Source: Petrolisthes cinctipes (lineage: Eukaryota; Arthropoda; Malacostraca; Decapoda; Porcellanidae). Taken from it: 64,000 nucleotides of DNA. A program made the position numbers and the translations under genes. The notes under the pieces are model-generated. The model was not told the DNA's origin. It saw nothing but the letters and a program-made list of their open reading frames with translations, and ran no database searches. Shown one piece after another: positions 1 to 10,856 of the stretch; the first letter of the stretch is position 1, and each line of letters starts with the position of its first letter. Location: NCBI GenBank assembly GCA_033782935.1, contig JAWQEG010000475.1, positions 388,501 to 452,500 of the forward strand, given 5' to 3'.

Positions 1-670
1 TTTTCATTACGAATTTTCATAATTCTTCGTCTGACCAATGAGGTTCAAGAATTTGAGTAGGCTATGAATGACGGACTGTGATTGGTCAATATGACATTGT
101 TCTTAAATAAATATAATATAATTATTATTATATTATTATTTAGACAAGTGCCAAAAATGTTAATTTGTATTCACATAATACAGTAATTCAATTATAATTG
201 TTATTTGAATATTAAGTAAGTCAAAGTAATAATTACTCCTCATTCATTAGAATAATCAAGTTGAAACACGATTATCAACCAAAAATTCTCCATTTTGTTA
301 TGACGTATTTTATCAATACTTTTAGGCTGTATATCGTTTGCTTTGATTTAAAATATTAATATTGTGGTTTATGTTATTTGAAATATGATGATATATATGA
401 TAATAATATAATTATAAGCCAAAGTAACAATTACAACTAATTATTCATTAGGATAATCAAGTTGCAACATGATTATCCACCAAAATTTTTCTTCCACCTT
501 CCATCTTAAAATATATATAAGGTATATATATTGAAGTTGTGTATATTTTGTGGTGACATATATGTCTATAATAAATATAACAATTCGAATTGCGTACAAA
601 AACAATTTAGATAATAACAAATTATAATAAAACTTATAGCCTAGCTGACATATACAGTGTGTATCGCGAT

Positions 671-1320
671 GTATAGCATTAACTTACACCAGAGATATAA
701 AATATAATTTTGTGTATATTTTGTTGTATAAAGTATGCTGTGTGTGATCTCAGTAAAGTACAATGAATACTGATAAAAACTATTTTATCTTGTGTTGTCA
801 AATGGAGGGAATGGAAGCCTTAATATGTTTTCGGACCAAAGAGGCCTTATTTATTTCATCTTAATAAATTTTATCATGATTGCAATATTTATGTGATGTT
901 CTATAACGTACATTGAATCATATTTCCAATGCAGAATGATAATACCAGGCGTGTATAAGAAGAAAATCAGTGAAATGTAGGGAAATGCTGAGGCTTGCAT
1001 AAGTTGCAGGTAGAGTTTAAATTACCTATTTCGTCGAATATTATTTATAGGGGCCTGGTATTATCCCTCTGCAATGAAAATATGATTCAATGTACGTTAT
1101 AGAACATCACATAAATATTGCAATCATGATAAAATTTATTAAGATGAAATAATTGGTCCGAAAACATATTAGGCTTCCATTCCCTCCATTTGACAACACA
1201 AGTTAAAATAGTTTTTATCAGTATTCATTGTACTTTACTGAGATCACACACAGCATACTTTATACAACAAAATATACACAAAATTATATTTTATATCTCT
1301 GGTGCAAGTTAATGCTATAC
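671..1320. repeat. Long inverted repeat (foldback), about 275-bp arms
   Basis: The left arm 671-950 and right arm 1053-1320 are near-perfect reverse complements. The left arm opens with GTATAGCATTAACTTACACC and the right arm closes with the complement. The spacer 951-1052 contains a sequence that also occurs in the opposite orientation at 13930-14040. No ORF or transposase is visible. The structure resembles a foldback-type non-autonomous DNA transposon or a palindromic duplication; no clear target-site duplication is visible. A second copy lies at 8703-9226 with a truncated right arm. Confidence 0.85.
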
Positions 1321-1404
1321 GTTTTATGTCTATAATAAATATAACAATTCGAATTGCGTACAAAAACAATTTAGATTATAACAAATTATAATAAAACTTA
1401 TAGC

Positions 1405-1735
1405 CAAGCCTTGCCCTCTTGGTGATCTTCCGCCCAGACCCACCTGGCCTGTCCGGCCGCCGGAAAGGGTCGGGGTGAGAGGTGGCCGGTGTGTGTACTG
1501 TATGTGTGTGTTTTTCATCCGGCCAGGAGGACTGTTGTATCTGTCCGGCCGCCGGAAAGGGTCAGGGTGAGAGGTGGCCGGTGTGTGTACTGTATGTGTG
1601 TGTTTTTCATCCGGCCAGCAGGATTGTTGTATCTGTCCGGCCGCCGGAAAGGGTCGGTGTGAGAGGTGGCCGGTGTGTGTACTGTATGTGTGTGTTTTTC
1701 ATCCGGCCAGCAGGATTGTTGTATTGGCCGGATGA
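1405..1735. repeat. GC-rich tandem array, about 92-bp unit x3
   Basis: Three copies of a unit beginning CTGTCCGGCCGCCGGAAAGG and ending in a TG-rich stretch plus TTTTTCATCCGGCCAG. The GC content is sharply higher than the AT-rich surroundings. The array is missing from the otherwise identical copy 2 near 9226, so it was gained here or lost there. ORFs on both strands across it are by-products of the repeat. A related CCGGCC hairpin occurs at 5306-5342 (TTTCATCCGGCC with its reverse complement). Confidence 0.8.
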
Positions 1736-3029
1736 CAGTAATTCGTCCGGTTTGGCCTGCCAACTATGTGTGTGTGTGTGTGTGTATACCATACGTTCAG
1801 GTCAGGCCTCGCCTCAAGTTGTCCTTCACTATATACTTGGGTTTATTTATTTGACACATAAACTTACAAATTTGGAGTGTAACCCTCAACACCGTAAATA
1901 TACATAATTTTCCATTAATTACAAGGACGATAAATGACAAAGACCTCCAGGACATCTCCAATATCCGACCACAGATTGGTGTTAACATGACGGTAATACC
2001 ATGTATATATTATACTGTTAATTAATATTTTGTACATGACTGTGTGTGTGTGTGTGTGTATGGCTGGCTGTAGCCACGGTAGATGTCTGTAACTATACAT
2101 AGATATACCATAACAATGGACATTACAATTAATACACCTACTGTATGTTATATTATAATAGAATATAAAACTAATATGATATCATTACTTATCATAATAT
2201 ATGATAAACTAATAAAGTGTAGCCTATATGACAATAACGTAATCACGTTTATTGTCATTGTAATTAATGCAATGTAAAATGTAATGTTATTATAATTATA
2301 TAATATTCTTCCATAAGTTGATACCAATGTAAATATTATATCCAGATTAAGGAAACATAATTAATATTACTACTGGATAGGCTACTGGATATGTGAACCA
2401 AGAAAGCTGTGAATTACGAACTGTTTAATGACTACAGTAACTCACATTGATTAATATTACTACCGGGTACTGGATATGTGAACCAAGAAAGCTGTGAATT
2501 ACGAACTGTTTAATGACTACAGTAACTCACACCAGGTACTGGATATGTGAACCAAGAAAGCTGTGAATTACGAACTGTTTAATGAGACCACAGTACAGTA
2601 ACTCACATTATCTGCTCTAAGATATTAAGATATTATTTCCTTTGTTAGGATTAATAATTAAATAAGACCACAGTACAGTAACTCACATTATCTGCTCTAA
2701 GATAGGCCTATAAGATATTATTTCCTTTGTTAGGCTTAATAATTAAATAAGGTCACATCGGGAATAGAAATCTTACCAAACATAATCAAAGTTAGGTTAT
2801 AATTCGTTGGTTTGGTTAGGTTGGATTTAATGGTAGAGGTTTATTTGACTTAATCTTTAAAATGCTTTGTGATTGTTTTAGGTAACTGAGTTTATTAAAT
2901 ATTAATGAGACAAGTTTACAAATGTTTTTACAAAGCGGTGTAAGAGAGAGAATCAAGCCGTGTTACTAAACTAGACTATTGGGTACATATTGTTACTATT
3001 ATTACAGTACAGTACATGTTAGGCTACCT

Positions 3030-3165
3030 TAATGTATCTCTCTTCCAACCAATTAGTGTATTTAATATTATAATGATGTGTTATATTCATAACCAATTAA
3101 CAAACAGTAATGAGGCTCCTCCCTGTATCTCTCTTCCAACCAATAGTGTATTAAGGGGGTGCGGG
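3030..3165 (-). repeat. Single unit of a ~108-bp dispersed repeat
   Basis: Contains TCTCTTCCAACCAATAGTGT and the ATAACCAATCAACAAACAGT block. These are the reverse complement of the tandem units at 11474-11870. Another pair of units lies at 3812-3995, so this repeat brackets the C-rich minisatellite on both sides. No coding potential is apparent. Confidence 0.7.
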
Positions 3166-3810
3166 AGTTGGGGACAGGCTTGGGGGGTGCGGGAATAAGG
3201 GGACAGGCTTGGGGTGGGTAGAAAGCCTGTCCCCTACTCCCGCACCCCCTCAAGTCTGTCCCCCTATTCCCGTGCCCCCTCAAGCCTGTCCCCCTACTCC
3301 CGCACCCCCCCAAGCCTGTCTCCTACTCCCGCACCCCCCCAAGCCTGTCCCCTACTCCCGCACCCCCCTAACCCCCCCTCCAAGCCTGTCCCCTACTCCC
3401 GCACCCCCCTAACCCCCCCTCCAAGCCTGTCCCCTACTCCCGCACCCCCCCAAGCCTGTCCTCTACTCCCGCACCCCCCCAAGCCTGTCCCCTACTCCCG
3501 CACCCCCCCAAGCCTGTCCCCTACTCCCGCACCCCCCCAAGCCTGTCCCCTACTCCCGCACCCCCCCAAGCCTGTCCCCTACTCCCGAACCCCCCCAAGC
3601 CTGTCCCCTACTCTCGCACCCCCCTAACCCCCCCCAAGCCTGTCCCCTACTCCCGCACCCCCCAAGCCTGTCCCCTACTCCCGCACCCCCCCAAGCCTGT
3701 CCCCTACTCCCGCACCCCCCAAGCCTGTGCCCTACTCCCGCACCCCCCCAAGCCTGTCCCCTACTCCCGCACCCCCCCAAGCCTGTCCCCTACTCCCGCA
3801 CCCCCTTAAA
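3165..3810. repeat. C-rich minisatellite, ~28-bp unit, >20 copies
   Basis: Tandem units of the form AAGCCTGTCCCCTACTCCCG followed by CACCCCCCC, with occasional CCCCCCT variants. The minus strand has several G runs per unit (for example GGGGGGTGCGGGAGTAGGGG), so G-quadruplex formation on that strand is plausible. Proline/serine-rich ORFs on either strand are artefacts of the unit. The same unit family reappears 47 kb away at 50290-50580. Confidence 0.92.
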
Positions 3811-3811
3811 G

Positions 3812-3995
3812 TATTATAATAATGTGTTACCGGTATATACATAACCAATCAACAAACAGTATACGGTGTGTACTGTACATCCTTTATGGCTCCTCCCTGT
3901 ATCTGTATCTCTCTTCCAACCAATAGTATATTAAAGTATTAAATATTATAATGATGTGTTATATACATAACCAATCAACAAACAGTAAGGTGTGT
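3812..3995 (-). repeat. Units of ~108-bp repeat, right of C-rich array
   Basis: About 1.7 units with the GGCTCCTCCCTGTATCTCTC and CCAACCAATAGTATATTAAA blocks, reverse-complementary to 11474-11870. Together with 3030-3165 this shows the C-rich minisatellite sits inside a tandem array of this unit. Confidence 0.7.
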
Positions 3996-4223
3996 ACAGT
4001 TGGTGGCAGAAGTCCTGTCGCCTCACCTGCTTCACCGAGACGCACATTGTTCATGGACTCGAGAAATACACATGTTTTCTACACCTAATAATCTCGAGTC
4101 TTTCGGACATCAGCAAGTTATCTTTCTCTTTTACATTTCATTCTTCCTTTCTTTCCTTTTTCCTTCATATTTGTTTTCTCATTCCTTTGGTACAGTACCG
4201 GTACAATATATGTAGCCCGTAGT

Positions 4224-4262
4224 AATACTTTAAGGGGTTTGGACACCCCTTCGGTCCCAGAC
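4224..4262 (+). mobile_element. Fragment resembling the 5' part of the 62.2-kb retroposon
   Basis: The stretch TACTTTAAGGGGTTTGGACA followed by CCCCTTCGGTCCCAG resembles the 5' end, read on the minus strand, of the (AAC)n-tailed insertion at 62217-62708. That element carries TACTTTAAGGGTTATGGCGT followed by CCCTTCGGCCCCAG. The match is only about 39 bases, so this is a weak assignment to a relic of the same family. Confidence 0.35.
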
Positions 4263-4288
4263 ACAGTACAATATACTGGTGTTGTGGG

Positions 4289-4999
4289 GAAGTGTTGTTT
4301 ATGGTGGAATCCACACAGTTATATACATGTATAAGTATATAGGTCTGTGGTGGAATCCACACAGTTATATACGTGTATAAGTATATAGGTCTGTGGTGGA
4401 ATCCACACAGTTATATACGTGTATAAGTATATAGGTCTGTGGTGGAATCCACACAGTTATATACGTGTATAAGTATATAGGTCTGTGGTGGAATCCACAC
4501 AGTTATATACGTGTATAAGTATATAGGTCTGTGGTGGAATCCACACAGTTATATACGTGTATAAGTATATAGGTCTGTGGTGGAATCCACACAGTTATAT
4601 ACGTGTATAAGTATATAGGTCTGTGGTGGAATCCACACAGTTATATACGTGTATAAGTATATAGGTCTGTGGTGGAATCCACACAGTTATATACGTGTAT
4701 AAGTATATAGGTCTGTGGTGGAATCCACACAGTTATATACGTGTATAAGTATATAGGTCTGTGGTGGAATCCACACAGTTATATACGTGTATAAGTATAT
4801 AGGTCTGTGGTGGAATCCACACAGTTATTTACGTGTATAAGTATATAGGTCTGTGGTGGAATCCACACAGTTATATACGTGTATAAGTATATAGGTCTGT
4901 GGTGGAATCCACACAGTTATATACGTGTATAAGTATATAGGTCTGTGGTGGAATCCACACAGTTATATACGTGTATAAGTATATAGGTCTGTGGTGGAA
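4289..4999. repeat. 46-bp minisatellite, ~15 copies
   Basis: Near-identical units of 46 bp: GTGGTGGAATCCACACAGTT followed by ATATACGTGTATAAGTATAT and AGGTCT. Each unit contains two short dyads (TGTGG...CCACA and TATACGTGTATA), so single-stranded units could fold. Uniformity is very high (one ATTTAC variant near 4826), which implies recent expansion or homogenisation. There are no unique spacers, so it is not a CRISPR array. Confidence 0.95.
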
Positions 5000-5009
5000 T
5001 CATCAACAT

Positions 5010-5345
5010 ATTTCCATCCCTGATGTCAACGTCAATATGTGGTTAGATATTTTAGAGGTTCTGGAGGTCTTTGTTATTAATTAAAGATGATACATATTCA
5101 CAGTATTCATGGTTACACTCCAAATTTATAAGCTTTTGTGTCAAATAAATAAGTCATAGTATGCTGTCACTGCCAGCTTGAGGGGCAGCCTGACCTCAAC
5201 ACACACACACACACAGACGGCAAGCCTCGAACATGGAGCTATAATTAATTATATTTTATAACTCCATGGCAGCGAAGGAAGATATTTAAAGCTCCGACTG
5301 ATTTTCATCCGGCCGTTGGAACAGGCCTGGCCGGATGAAACACCC
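5010..5345 (-). repeat. Inverted diverged copy of 1790-1960 plus CCGGCC hairpin
   Basis: 5010-5200 contains the reverse complement, with substitutions, of 1790-1960 (shared blocks include GTTACACTCCAAATTTATAA and the TTTGTGTCAAATAAATAAG region). Next to it, 5306-5342 is a perfect short hairpin around TTTCATCCGGCC. No gene is seen. Confidence 0.6.
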
Positions 5346-5374
5346 CCCCCTTATTAACACACAGGCCGCTTCAA

Positions 5375-5590
5375 CTACTAATCCATTTCAGGGACAATTA
5401 GTCATCGTTTTTCACAAATATCTTTCAAACTAATTAATTGATGGGAATGGTACTTTGACACAATGTACAAGACACCTTCCGCTAATGTTTGGTAATATAG
5501 GACATTGGCAAATGGTGTTAGTGAAGGCGTTTACTTTTGACACACATGACGTTGTCTAACATCACCAACATATGTATATGAACATCCATT
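5375..5590 (+). repeat. Dispersed repeat, inverted copy at 61697-61912
   Basis: About 215 bp matching the reverse complement of 61697-61912 with few differences (for example CAATGTACAAGACACCTTCC and GTTGTCTAACATCACCAACA). The two copies lie near opposite ends of the window. The family is not recognised and no ORF or terminal repeat is visible. Confidence 0.85.
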
Positions 5591-5911
5591 ATCCCTCATC
5601 CCGTCCCTTCCTCCCTGTCCACTCTATTATGTTATAATAATTAATAGTGGATGTCATAATTATGTTGGTGTTTGTAGAATGTGTGTTAATTTAATCATAA
5701 TTATTTTATGTCCTAAAGTTATATAAACGGGAGTAGCCTAGACTAAAGAGGGTATGACCATCACCTTATTTACTCAATATAATGTACAGTACTTACTATT
5801 ACCATCTATTAATTCCTTTAACCCGCCGTATTGACGTGTTTACTACGAGCAGGTAAGATATGGTATCCAAAAATACATATCACTACATAATAGGATGGTG
5901 AGGGAATTATG

Positions 5912-5914
<3 letters not shown>

Positions 5915-5962
<48 letters not shown>
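5915..5962. repeat. (TC)n microsatellite
   Basis: About 24 uninterrupted CT dinucleotides in otherwise AT-rich DNA. The arginine/glutamate ORF across it on the minus strand is an artefact. Confidence 0.95.
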
Positions 5963-5967
<5 letters not shown>

Positions 5968-6079
5968 CACATATTATAATTATAATAGGTGGAAAAGTAA
6001 TGCAAACAATTGAGCATATCACATAAAATTTATTCACAGTCTTTGTCACTATTAATTAAAGAACAAATCATCCAGGGAA

Positions 6080-6400
6080 TCACTCTCCATGTTGATAATT
6101 ACAGGATGTACACGTTTGTAGATGTTATTAGTACACCAATACTCATCCTTCAAGTGTCACTACACCTTCCCATGTTGATAATTACAGGATGTACACCAAT
6201 ACTCATCCTTCAAGTGTCACTACACCTTTCCATGTTGATAATTACAGGATGTACACGTTTGTAGATGTTATCAGTACACCAATACTCATCCTTCAAGTGT
6301 CACTACACCTTTCCATGTTGATAATTACAGGATGTACACGTTTGTAGATGTTATCAGTACACCAATACTCATCCTTCAAGTCTCACTACACCTTCCCACA
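6080..6400. repeat. Tandem repeat, ~62-85 bp unit x4
   Basis: Four units built on CATGTTGATAATTACAGGAT and CACCAATACTCATCCTTCAA. One unit lacks the internal GTTTGTAGATGTTATCAGTA segment, giving a shorter repeat. The array is downstream of the FAU-like gene. No coding function is apparent. Confidence 0.85.
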
Positions 6401-6985
6401 CCTCCCTTGTTGTCATAAGCTTGGCTTTCTTTATCCTCGCCTTCAGATGTACACGAGTAAATCATCTGAGTATGATTAATATTCATTTTCATATCATTTC
6501 ACATTCTAAAATATTTCCCCTCATAATAGTTTATTTTATTTTATTTACCAGTTATTTAAAAGGATTATTATTTAATTCTCTTTTTGAACAATACAGTAAA
6601 CACTTGTCATATATTTGGTACATATAATATTAGGATTACGAATACAACATAGATTGAAAAACCATAATTTTATTTTAAATACGATAATACATTATTTATT
6701 ACGAACACTATTAAATATAAATAGTCCTCTTTGTTAAAAATACAATTATAATAAACTCATTAAACTAAGAACACAAATAACAATAAATATTTGGGTAATA
6801 GATACAATAAATATACAAACCAAATTATTACATTATAATAAAATAAAATTAATATAATGTTTCCTCAATACAATACTACATTACAGAGCTACTGTATTAC
6901 TACTATTAATTAAATATTTACATGTTTATAAAATAAAAACATTATTATAAATTAATAGTAAAATAATGTGTCCTCAGTATAATAC
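6400..6985. other. AT-rich 3' flank of the FAU-like gene
   Basis: A very AT-rich stretch beyond the stop codon of the minus-strand FAU-like ORF. It would contain the 3' UTR and polyadenylation region, but I cannot place a single convincing poly(A) signal among many AT-rich candidates. I looked for the missing S30 C-terminal exon (NVVPTFGKKKG-like) on the minus strand here and did not find it. Confidence 0.4.
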
Positions 6986-7375
6986 TTATGCAAATCGTTT
7001 ATTATATTGTTTTCTTTTTTTGGCTCTTCCTGTCTTTGGTTTCTTCTTTTCATTCTTTAGTATTTTTGGGGTTTGGTTTTTGACTTTACCAGCACGGGAC
7101 AGTGAGCCGTGAACTTTACCTCCCTTCAGTGATACATTAACATCAATAATTACTGAGGTTAAAGTTGACAAAAGTTGATTATCATTATTTAGTAATACTC
7201 CAGATGCATATAATTTAATATCATTAATTGGTATATAATCAACTTGACTGATAAATGTTCGTATGTGAGCCACTGTATGTCCTTGATATATGTCAAAAAC
7301 GTGAGTCCCTAGAGAAGAACGAAGTAATAATTGCATCTGTAGTCTCTTGTTGGTATTGTTGTCATTAAGAGCCAT
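6986..7375 (-). CDS. FAU: Ubiquitin-like/ribosomal protein S30 fusion (FAU type), C-truncated
   Basis: A 129-residue ORF. Residues 14-86 form a ubiquitin-like domain starting MQLLLRSS and ending in a diglycine (SLKGG). Residues 87-129 match eS30: [18 protein letters not shown], then [20 protein letters not shown]. In this family a protease cleaves after the diglycine to release FUBI and eS30, and eS30 joins the 40S subunit near the decoding site. Here eS30 stops after QYNKRFA, about 16 residues short of the usual VNVVPTFGKKKG tail. The stop follows CGATTTGCA, where many relatives have an intron, so either the donor is lost or the copy is a pseudogene or truncated paralogue. The ATG at 7375 adds 13 residues before the canonical MQL start at residue 14; which one is used is uncertain. 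A strong 3' splice site (TTTTCTTCCACAG) lies just upstream of the ATG. Confidence 0.85.
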   Translation of the reverse strand: MALNDNNTNKRLQMQLLLRSSLGTHVFDIYQGHTVAHIRTFISQVDYIPINDIKLYASGVLLNNDNQLLSTLTSVIIDVNVSLKGGKVHGSLSRAGKVKNQTPKILKNEKKKPKTGRAKKRKQYNKRFA

Positions 7376-7376
7376 T

Positions 7377-7818
7377 CTGTGGAAGAAAATAACAATTAAT
7401 ATACAAGTAAATACAATGAATGATATGTATTAATAATGAAGAGGTATATAATTATAATTAATACAATGAACAGCTGTATAATATTGTATTAATAGTGAAG
7501 AGGTATATAATTATAATTAATACAATGAACAGCTGTATAATATTGTATTAATAGTGAAGAGGTATATAATTATAATTAATTAATATACAACAGCTGTATA
7601 ATATTGTATTAATTAATAGTACAGGAACACAGTAATAATAAATTAATATATATTATATAATTATATAAAGTTTGGGTGATAAACATATCTTTCGTTAACT
7701 ATTGTTGTAGTCACTTGGTAACTTTTCATAATTTATTCTTATTTTCTATTAATTCTTGTTATATTATTATATCCAATTGGTTTAATTAGTTATTTAATAA
7801 TAGTTATATGGTTGTTAC
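7377..7818 (-). other. Predicted 5'-UTR intron of the FAU-like gene
   Basis: On the minus strand the donor AACAG|GTAACA lies at 7819/7818 and the acceptor TTCTTCCACAG|AATGG at 7377/7376, giving a 442-bp GT-AG intron. A 5'-UTR intron suits a ribosomal protein gene. Inside the intron, 7430-7620 is a ~63-bp tandem repeat (x3) built on GTATATAATTATAATTAATA and CAGCTGTATAATATTGTATT. The donor and first-exon side are duplicated at 22116-22400; the acceptor side is not. Confidence 0.65.
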
Positions 7819-7933
7819 CTGTTAATGTTGGTTTGTGTTGTCAAATGGTAGTAGGGTTTATGGGAGTACATTTGTGTATGTCTCACCATATCAGAGTTGT
7901 AGTATGCAATGAGTCAACACACCTTGTACACTT

Positions 7934-7967
7934 CCTTATATACCTTTGACAGCAGCAGTCACGTGAC
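7934..7967 (-). promoter_or_regulatory. FAU core promoter: TATA box and palindromic E-box
   Basis: On the minus strand TATATAAGG (7934-7942) is preceded, about 16 bp upstream, by the perfect palindrome GTCACGTGAC (7958-7967), an E-box/CACGTG site. The expected transcription start is about 30 bp downstream of the TATA, near 7905. That leaves a short 5' exon ending at the donor at 7819. The same arrangement is conserved at 22354-22387 and the palindrome alone at 22929-22938. Confidence 0.6.
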
Positions 7968-8702
7968 TAACAACCAATCAACGTGAAGTATTTAAAATTT
8001 CATATTTCCTCCCCAACCAATCAGATGCAAGGATTTTCATTTTAAATTTTCATAATTCTTCGTCTGACCAATGAGGTTCAAGAATTTGATTAGGCTATGA
8101 ATGACGGACTGTGATTGGTCAATATGACATTGTTCTTAAATAAATATAATATAATTATTATTACATTATTATATAGACAAGTTCCAAAAATGTTAATTTG
8201 TATTGACATAATACAGTAATTCAATTATAATTGTTATTTGAATATTAAGTAATTCAAAGTAATAATTACTCTTCATTCATTAGAATAATCAAGTTGAAAC
8301 ACGATTATCAACCAAAAATTCTCCATTTTGTTATGACGTATTTTATCAATACTTTTAGGCTATATATCGTTTGCTTTGATTTAAAATATTAATATTGTGG
8401 TCTATGTTATTTGAAATATGATGATATATATGATAATAATATAATTATAAGCCAAAGTAACAATTACAACTAATTATTCATTAGGATAATCAAGTTGCAA
8501 CATGATTATCAACCAAAATTTTTCTTCCACCTTCCATCTTAAAATATATATAAGGTATATATATTGAAGTATATATATTTTGTGGTGACATATATGTCTA
8601 TAATAAATATAACAATTTGAATTGCGTACAAAAACAATTTAGATAATAACAAATTATAATAAAACTTATAGCCTAGCTGACATATACAGTGTGTATCGCG
8701 AT

Positions 8703-9226
8703 GTATAGCATTAACTTACACCAGAGATATAAAATATAATTTTGTGTATATTTTGTTGTATAAAGTATGCTGTGTGTGATCTCAGTAAAGTACAATGAAT
8801 ACTGATAAAAACTATTTTAACTTGTGTTGTCAAATGGAGGGAATGGAAGCCTAATATGTTTTCGGACCAAAGAGGCCTTATTTATTTCATCTTAATAAAT
8901 TTTATCATGATTGCAATATTTATGTGATGTTCTATAACGTACATTGAATCATATTTTCAATGCAGAATGATAATACCAGGCGTGTATAAGAAGAAAATCA
9001 GTGAAATGTAGGGAAATGCTGAGGCTTGCATAAGTTGCAGGTAGAGTTTACCTTACCTCAAAAAGACATTATTCATATTTCGTCTAATATTATTTATAGG
9101 GGCCTGGTATTATCCCTCTGCATTGAAAATATGATTCAATATACGTTATATAACATCACATAAATATTGCAATCATGATAAAATTTATTAAGATGAAAAT
9201 ATTTTAATAAATAAGGCCTCTTTGGT
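8703..9226. repeat. Palindromic element, second copy, right arm truncated
   Basis: The left arm begins GTATAGCATTAACTTACACC as at 671. The right arm (from about 9104) runs only to the AAATAAGGCCTCTTTGG block, then joins TCGGATGACAGTAATTTGTC, which in copy 1 lies beyond the GC-rich array. A deletion joining these two points explains the structure. The spacer here carries a 15-20 bp segment (around CCTCAAAAAGACATTATTCA) missing from copy 1. Confidence 0.8.
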
Positions 9227-9924
9227 CGGATGACAGTAATTTGTCCGGTTTGACCTGCCAACTATGTGTGTATGTGTGTGTGTGTACCATACGTTCAGGT
9301 CAGGCCTCGCCTCAAGTTGTCCTTCACTATATACTTGGGTTTATTTATTTGACACATAAACTTACAAATTTGGAGTGTAACCCTCAACACCGTAAATATA
9401 CATAATTTTCCATTAATTACAAGGACGATAAATGACAAAGACCTCCAGGACATCTCCAATATCCGACCACAGATTGGTGTTAACATGACGGTAATACCAT
9501 GTATATATTATACTGTTAATTAATATTTTGTACATGACTGTGTGTGTGTGTGTGTGTATGGCTGGCTGTAGCCACGGTAGATGTCTGTAACTATACATAA
9601 TTATACCATAACAATGGACATTACAATTAATACACCTATGTTATATTATAATAGAATATAAAACTAATATGATATCATTACTTATTATAATATATGATAA
9701 ACTAATATAGTGTAGCCTATATGACAATAACGTAATCATGTTTATTGTCATTGAAATTAATGTAATGTAAAATGTAATGTTATTATAATTATATAATATT
9801 CTTCCATAAGTTGATACCAATGTAAATATTATATCCAGATTAAGGAAACATAATTAATATTACTACCGGGTACTGGATATGTGAACCAAGAAAGCTGTCA
9901 ATGACAAACTGTTTAATGACTAAA

Positions 9925-10285
9925 GTAACTCACATTATCTGCTCTAAGATATTAAGATATTATTTCCTTTGTTAGGATTAATAATTAAATAAGACCACAG
10001 TACAGTAACTCACATTATCTGCTCTAAGATATTAAGATATTATTTCCTTTGTTAGGATTAATAATTAAATAAGACCACAGTACAGTAACTCACAGTATCT
10101 GCTCTAAGATATTAAGATATTATTTCCTTTGTTAGGATTAATAATTAAATAAGACCACAGTACAGTAACTCACATTATCTGCTCTAAGATATTAAGATAT
10201 TATTTCCTTTGTTAGGATTAATAATTAAATAAGACCACAGTATAGTAACTCACATTATCTGCTCTAAGATAGGCCTATAAGATAT
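9925..10285. repeat. 80-bp tandem array, ~4.5 copies
   Basis: Units of 80 bp starting TCACATTATCTGCTCTAAGA and including TTTCCTTTGTTAGGATTAAT and AAGACCACAGTACAGTAAC. Starts near 9930, 10010, 10090, 10170 and 10250 give the period. Copy 1 has about two units, so copy number changed after the segmental duplication. Confidence 0.88.
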
Positions 10286-10856
10286 ATTTCCTTTGTTAGG
10301 CTTAATAATTTAATAAGGTCACATCGGGAATAGAAATCTTACCAAACATAATCAAAGTTAGGTTATAATTCGTTGGTTTGGTTAGGTTGGATTTAATGGT
10401 GGAGGTTTATTTGACTTAATCTTTAAAATGCTTTGTGTTTGTTTTAGGTAACTGAGTTTATTAAATATTAATGAAACAAGTTTACAAATGTTTTTACAAA
10501 GCGGTGTAAGAGAGAGAATCAAGCCGTGTTACTAAACTAGACTATTGGGTACATATTGTTACTATTATTACAGTACAGTACATGTTACCATTATACTGTT
10601 AGGATATGATAACCTACTTATTGTTATTCTCACTAAGTTACAAATTACATCATGTATAGTATAGGTGATTTAATATATGCCTACCAAACCAATATTAACC
10701 AATACCACTGAATTACATTGGTTATGGTAGTAATTATTGTATTGTGGTTATACAGACCTCGTGTTATTATACCCAACAAATTATATATATATATTATGAG
10801 AAAATGTCTTTCACCATAACCTTGAAAAGTTACATTTGTCCTTGTGGCAATACACA

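Larger units (their letters stand above)
1..3021. repeat. Segmental duplication, copy 1
   Basis: This block aligns directly and almost base for base with 8036-10587. Homology is already present at the first base, so the copy continues to the left of the window; it stops just after 3021 (10587 in copy 2). In copy 2 the left neighbour is the FAU-type promoter, so a further FAU copy may lie just outside this window (inference). Copy 1 has a private GC-rich array at 1405-1735 and fewer units of the 80-bp array (about 2600-2750). Small ORFs shared by both copies (1797-2100 and 9295-9598) resemble no family and include simple repeat, so I treat the block as noncoding. The stretch 1790-1960 also returns, inverted and diverged, at 5010-5200. 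Confidence 0.9.
8036..10587. repeat. Segmental duplication, copy 2
   Basis: Direct copy of 1-3021, directly upstream of the FAU-like promoter. Differences from copy 1: the GC-rich 92-bp array is absent, the palindrome's right arm ends at about 9226, and the 80-bp array is expanded. Divergence is low (scattered substitutions and short indels), so the duplication is fairly recent. No supported gene. Confidence 0.9.

Noticed and set aside
1797..2100. ORFs conserved exactly between 1797-2100 and 9295-9598
   Set aside because: Identity is explained by the segmental duplication; the sequences include (TG)n and match no known domain.
3209..3780. Proline/serine- and glycine-rich ORFs on both strands
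   Set aside because: Artefacts of the 28-bp C-rich minisatellite, open on both strands because the unit lacks stops.
4289..4999. CRISPR-like regular array of 46-bp units (also 10857-11471)
   Set aside because: Units abut with no unique spacers, there are no cas genes, and the genome is eukaryotic. They are minisatellites.
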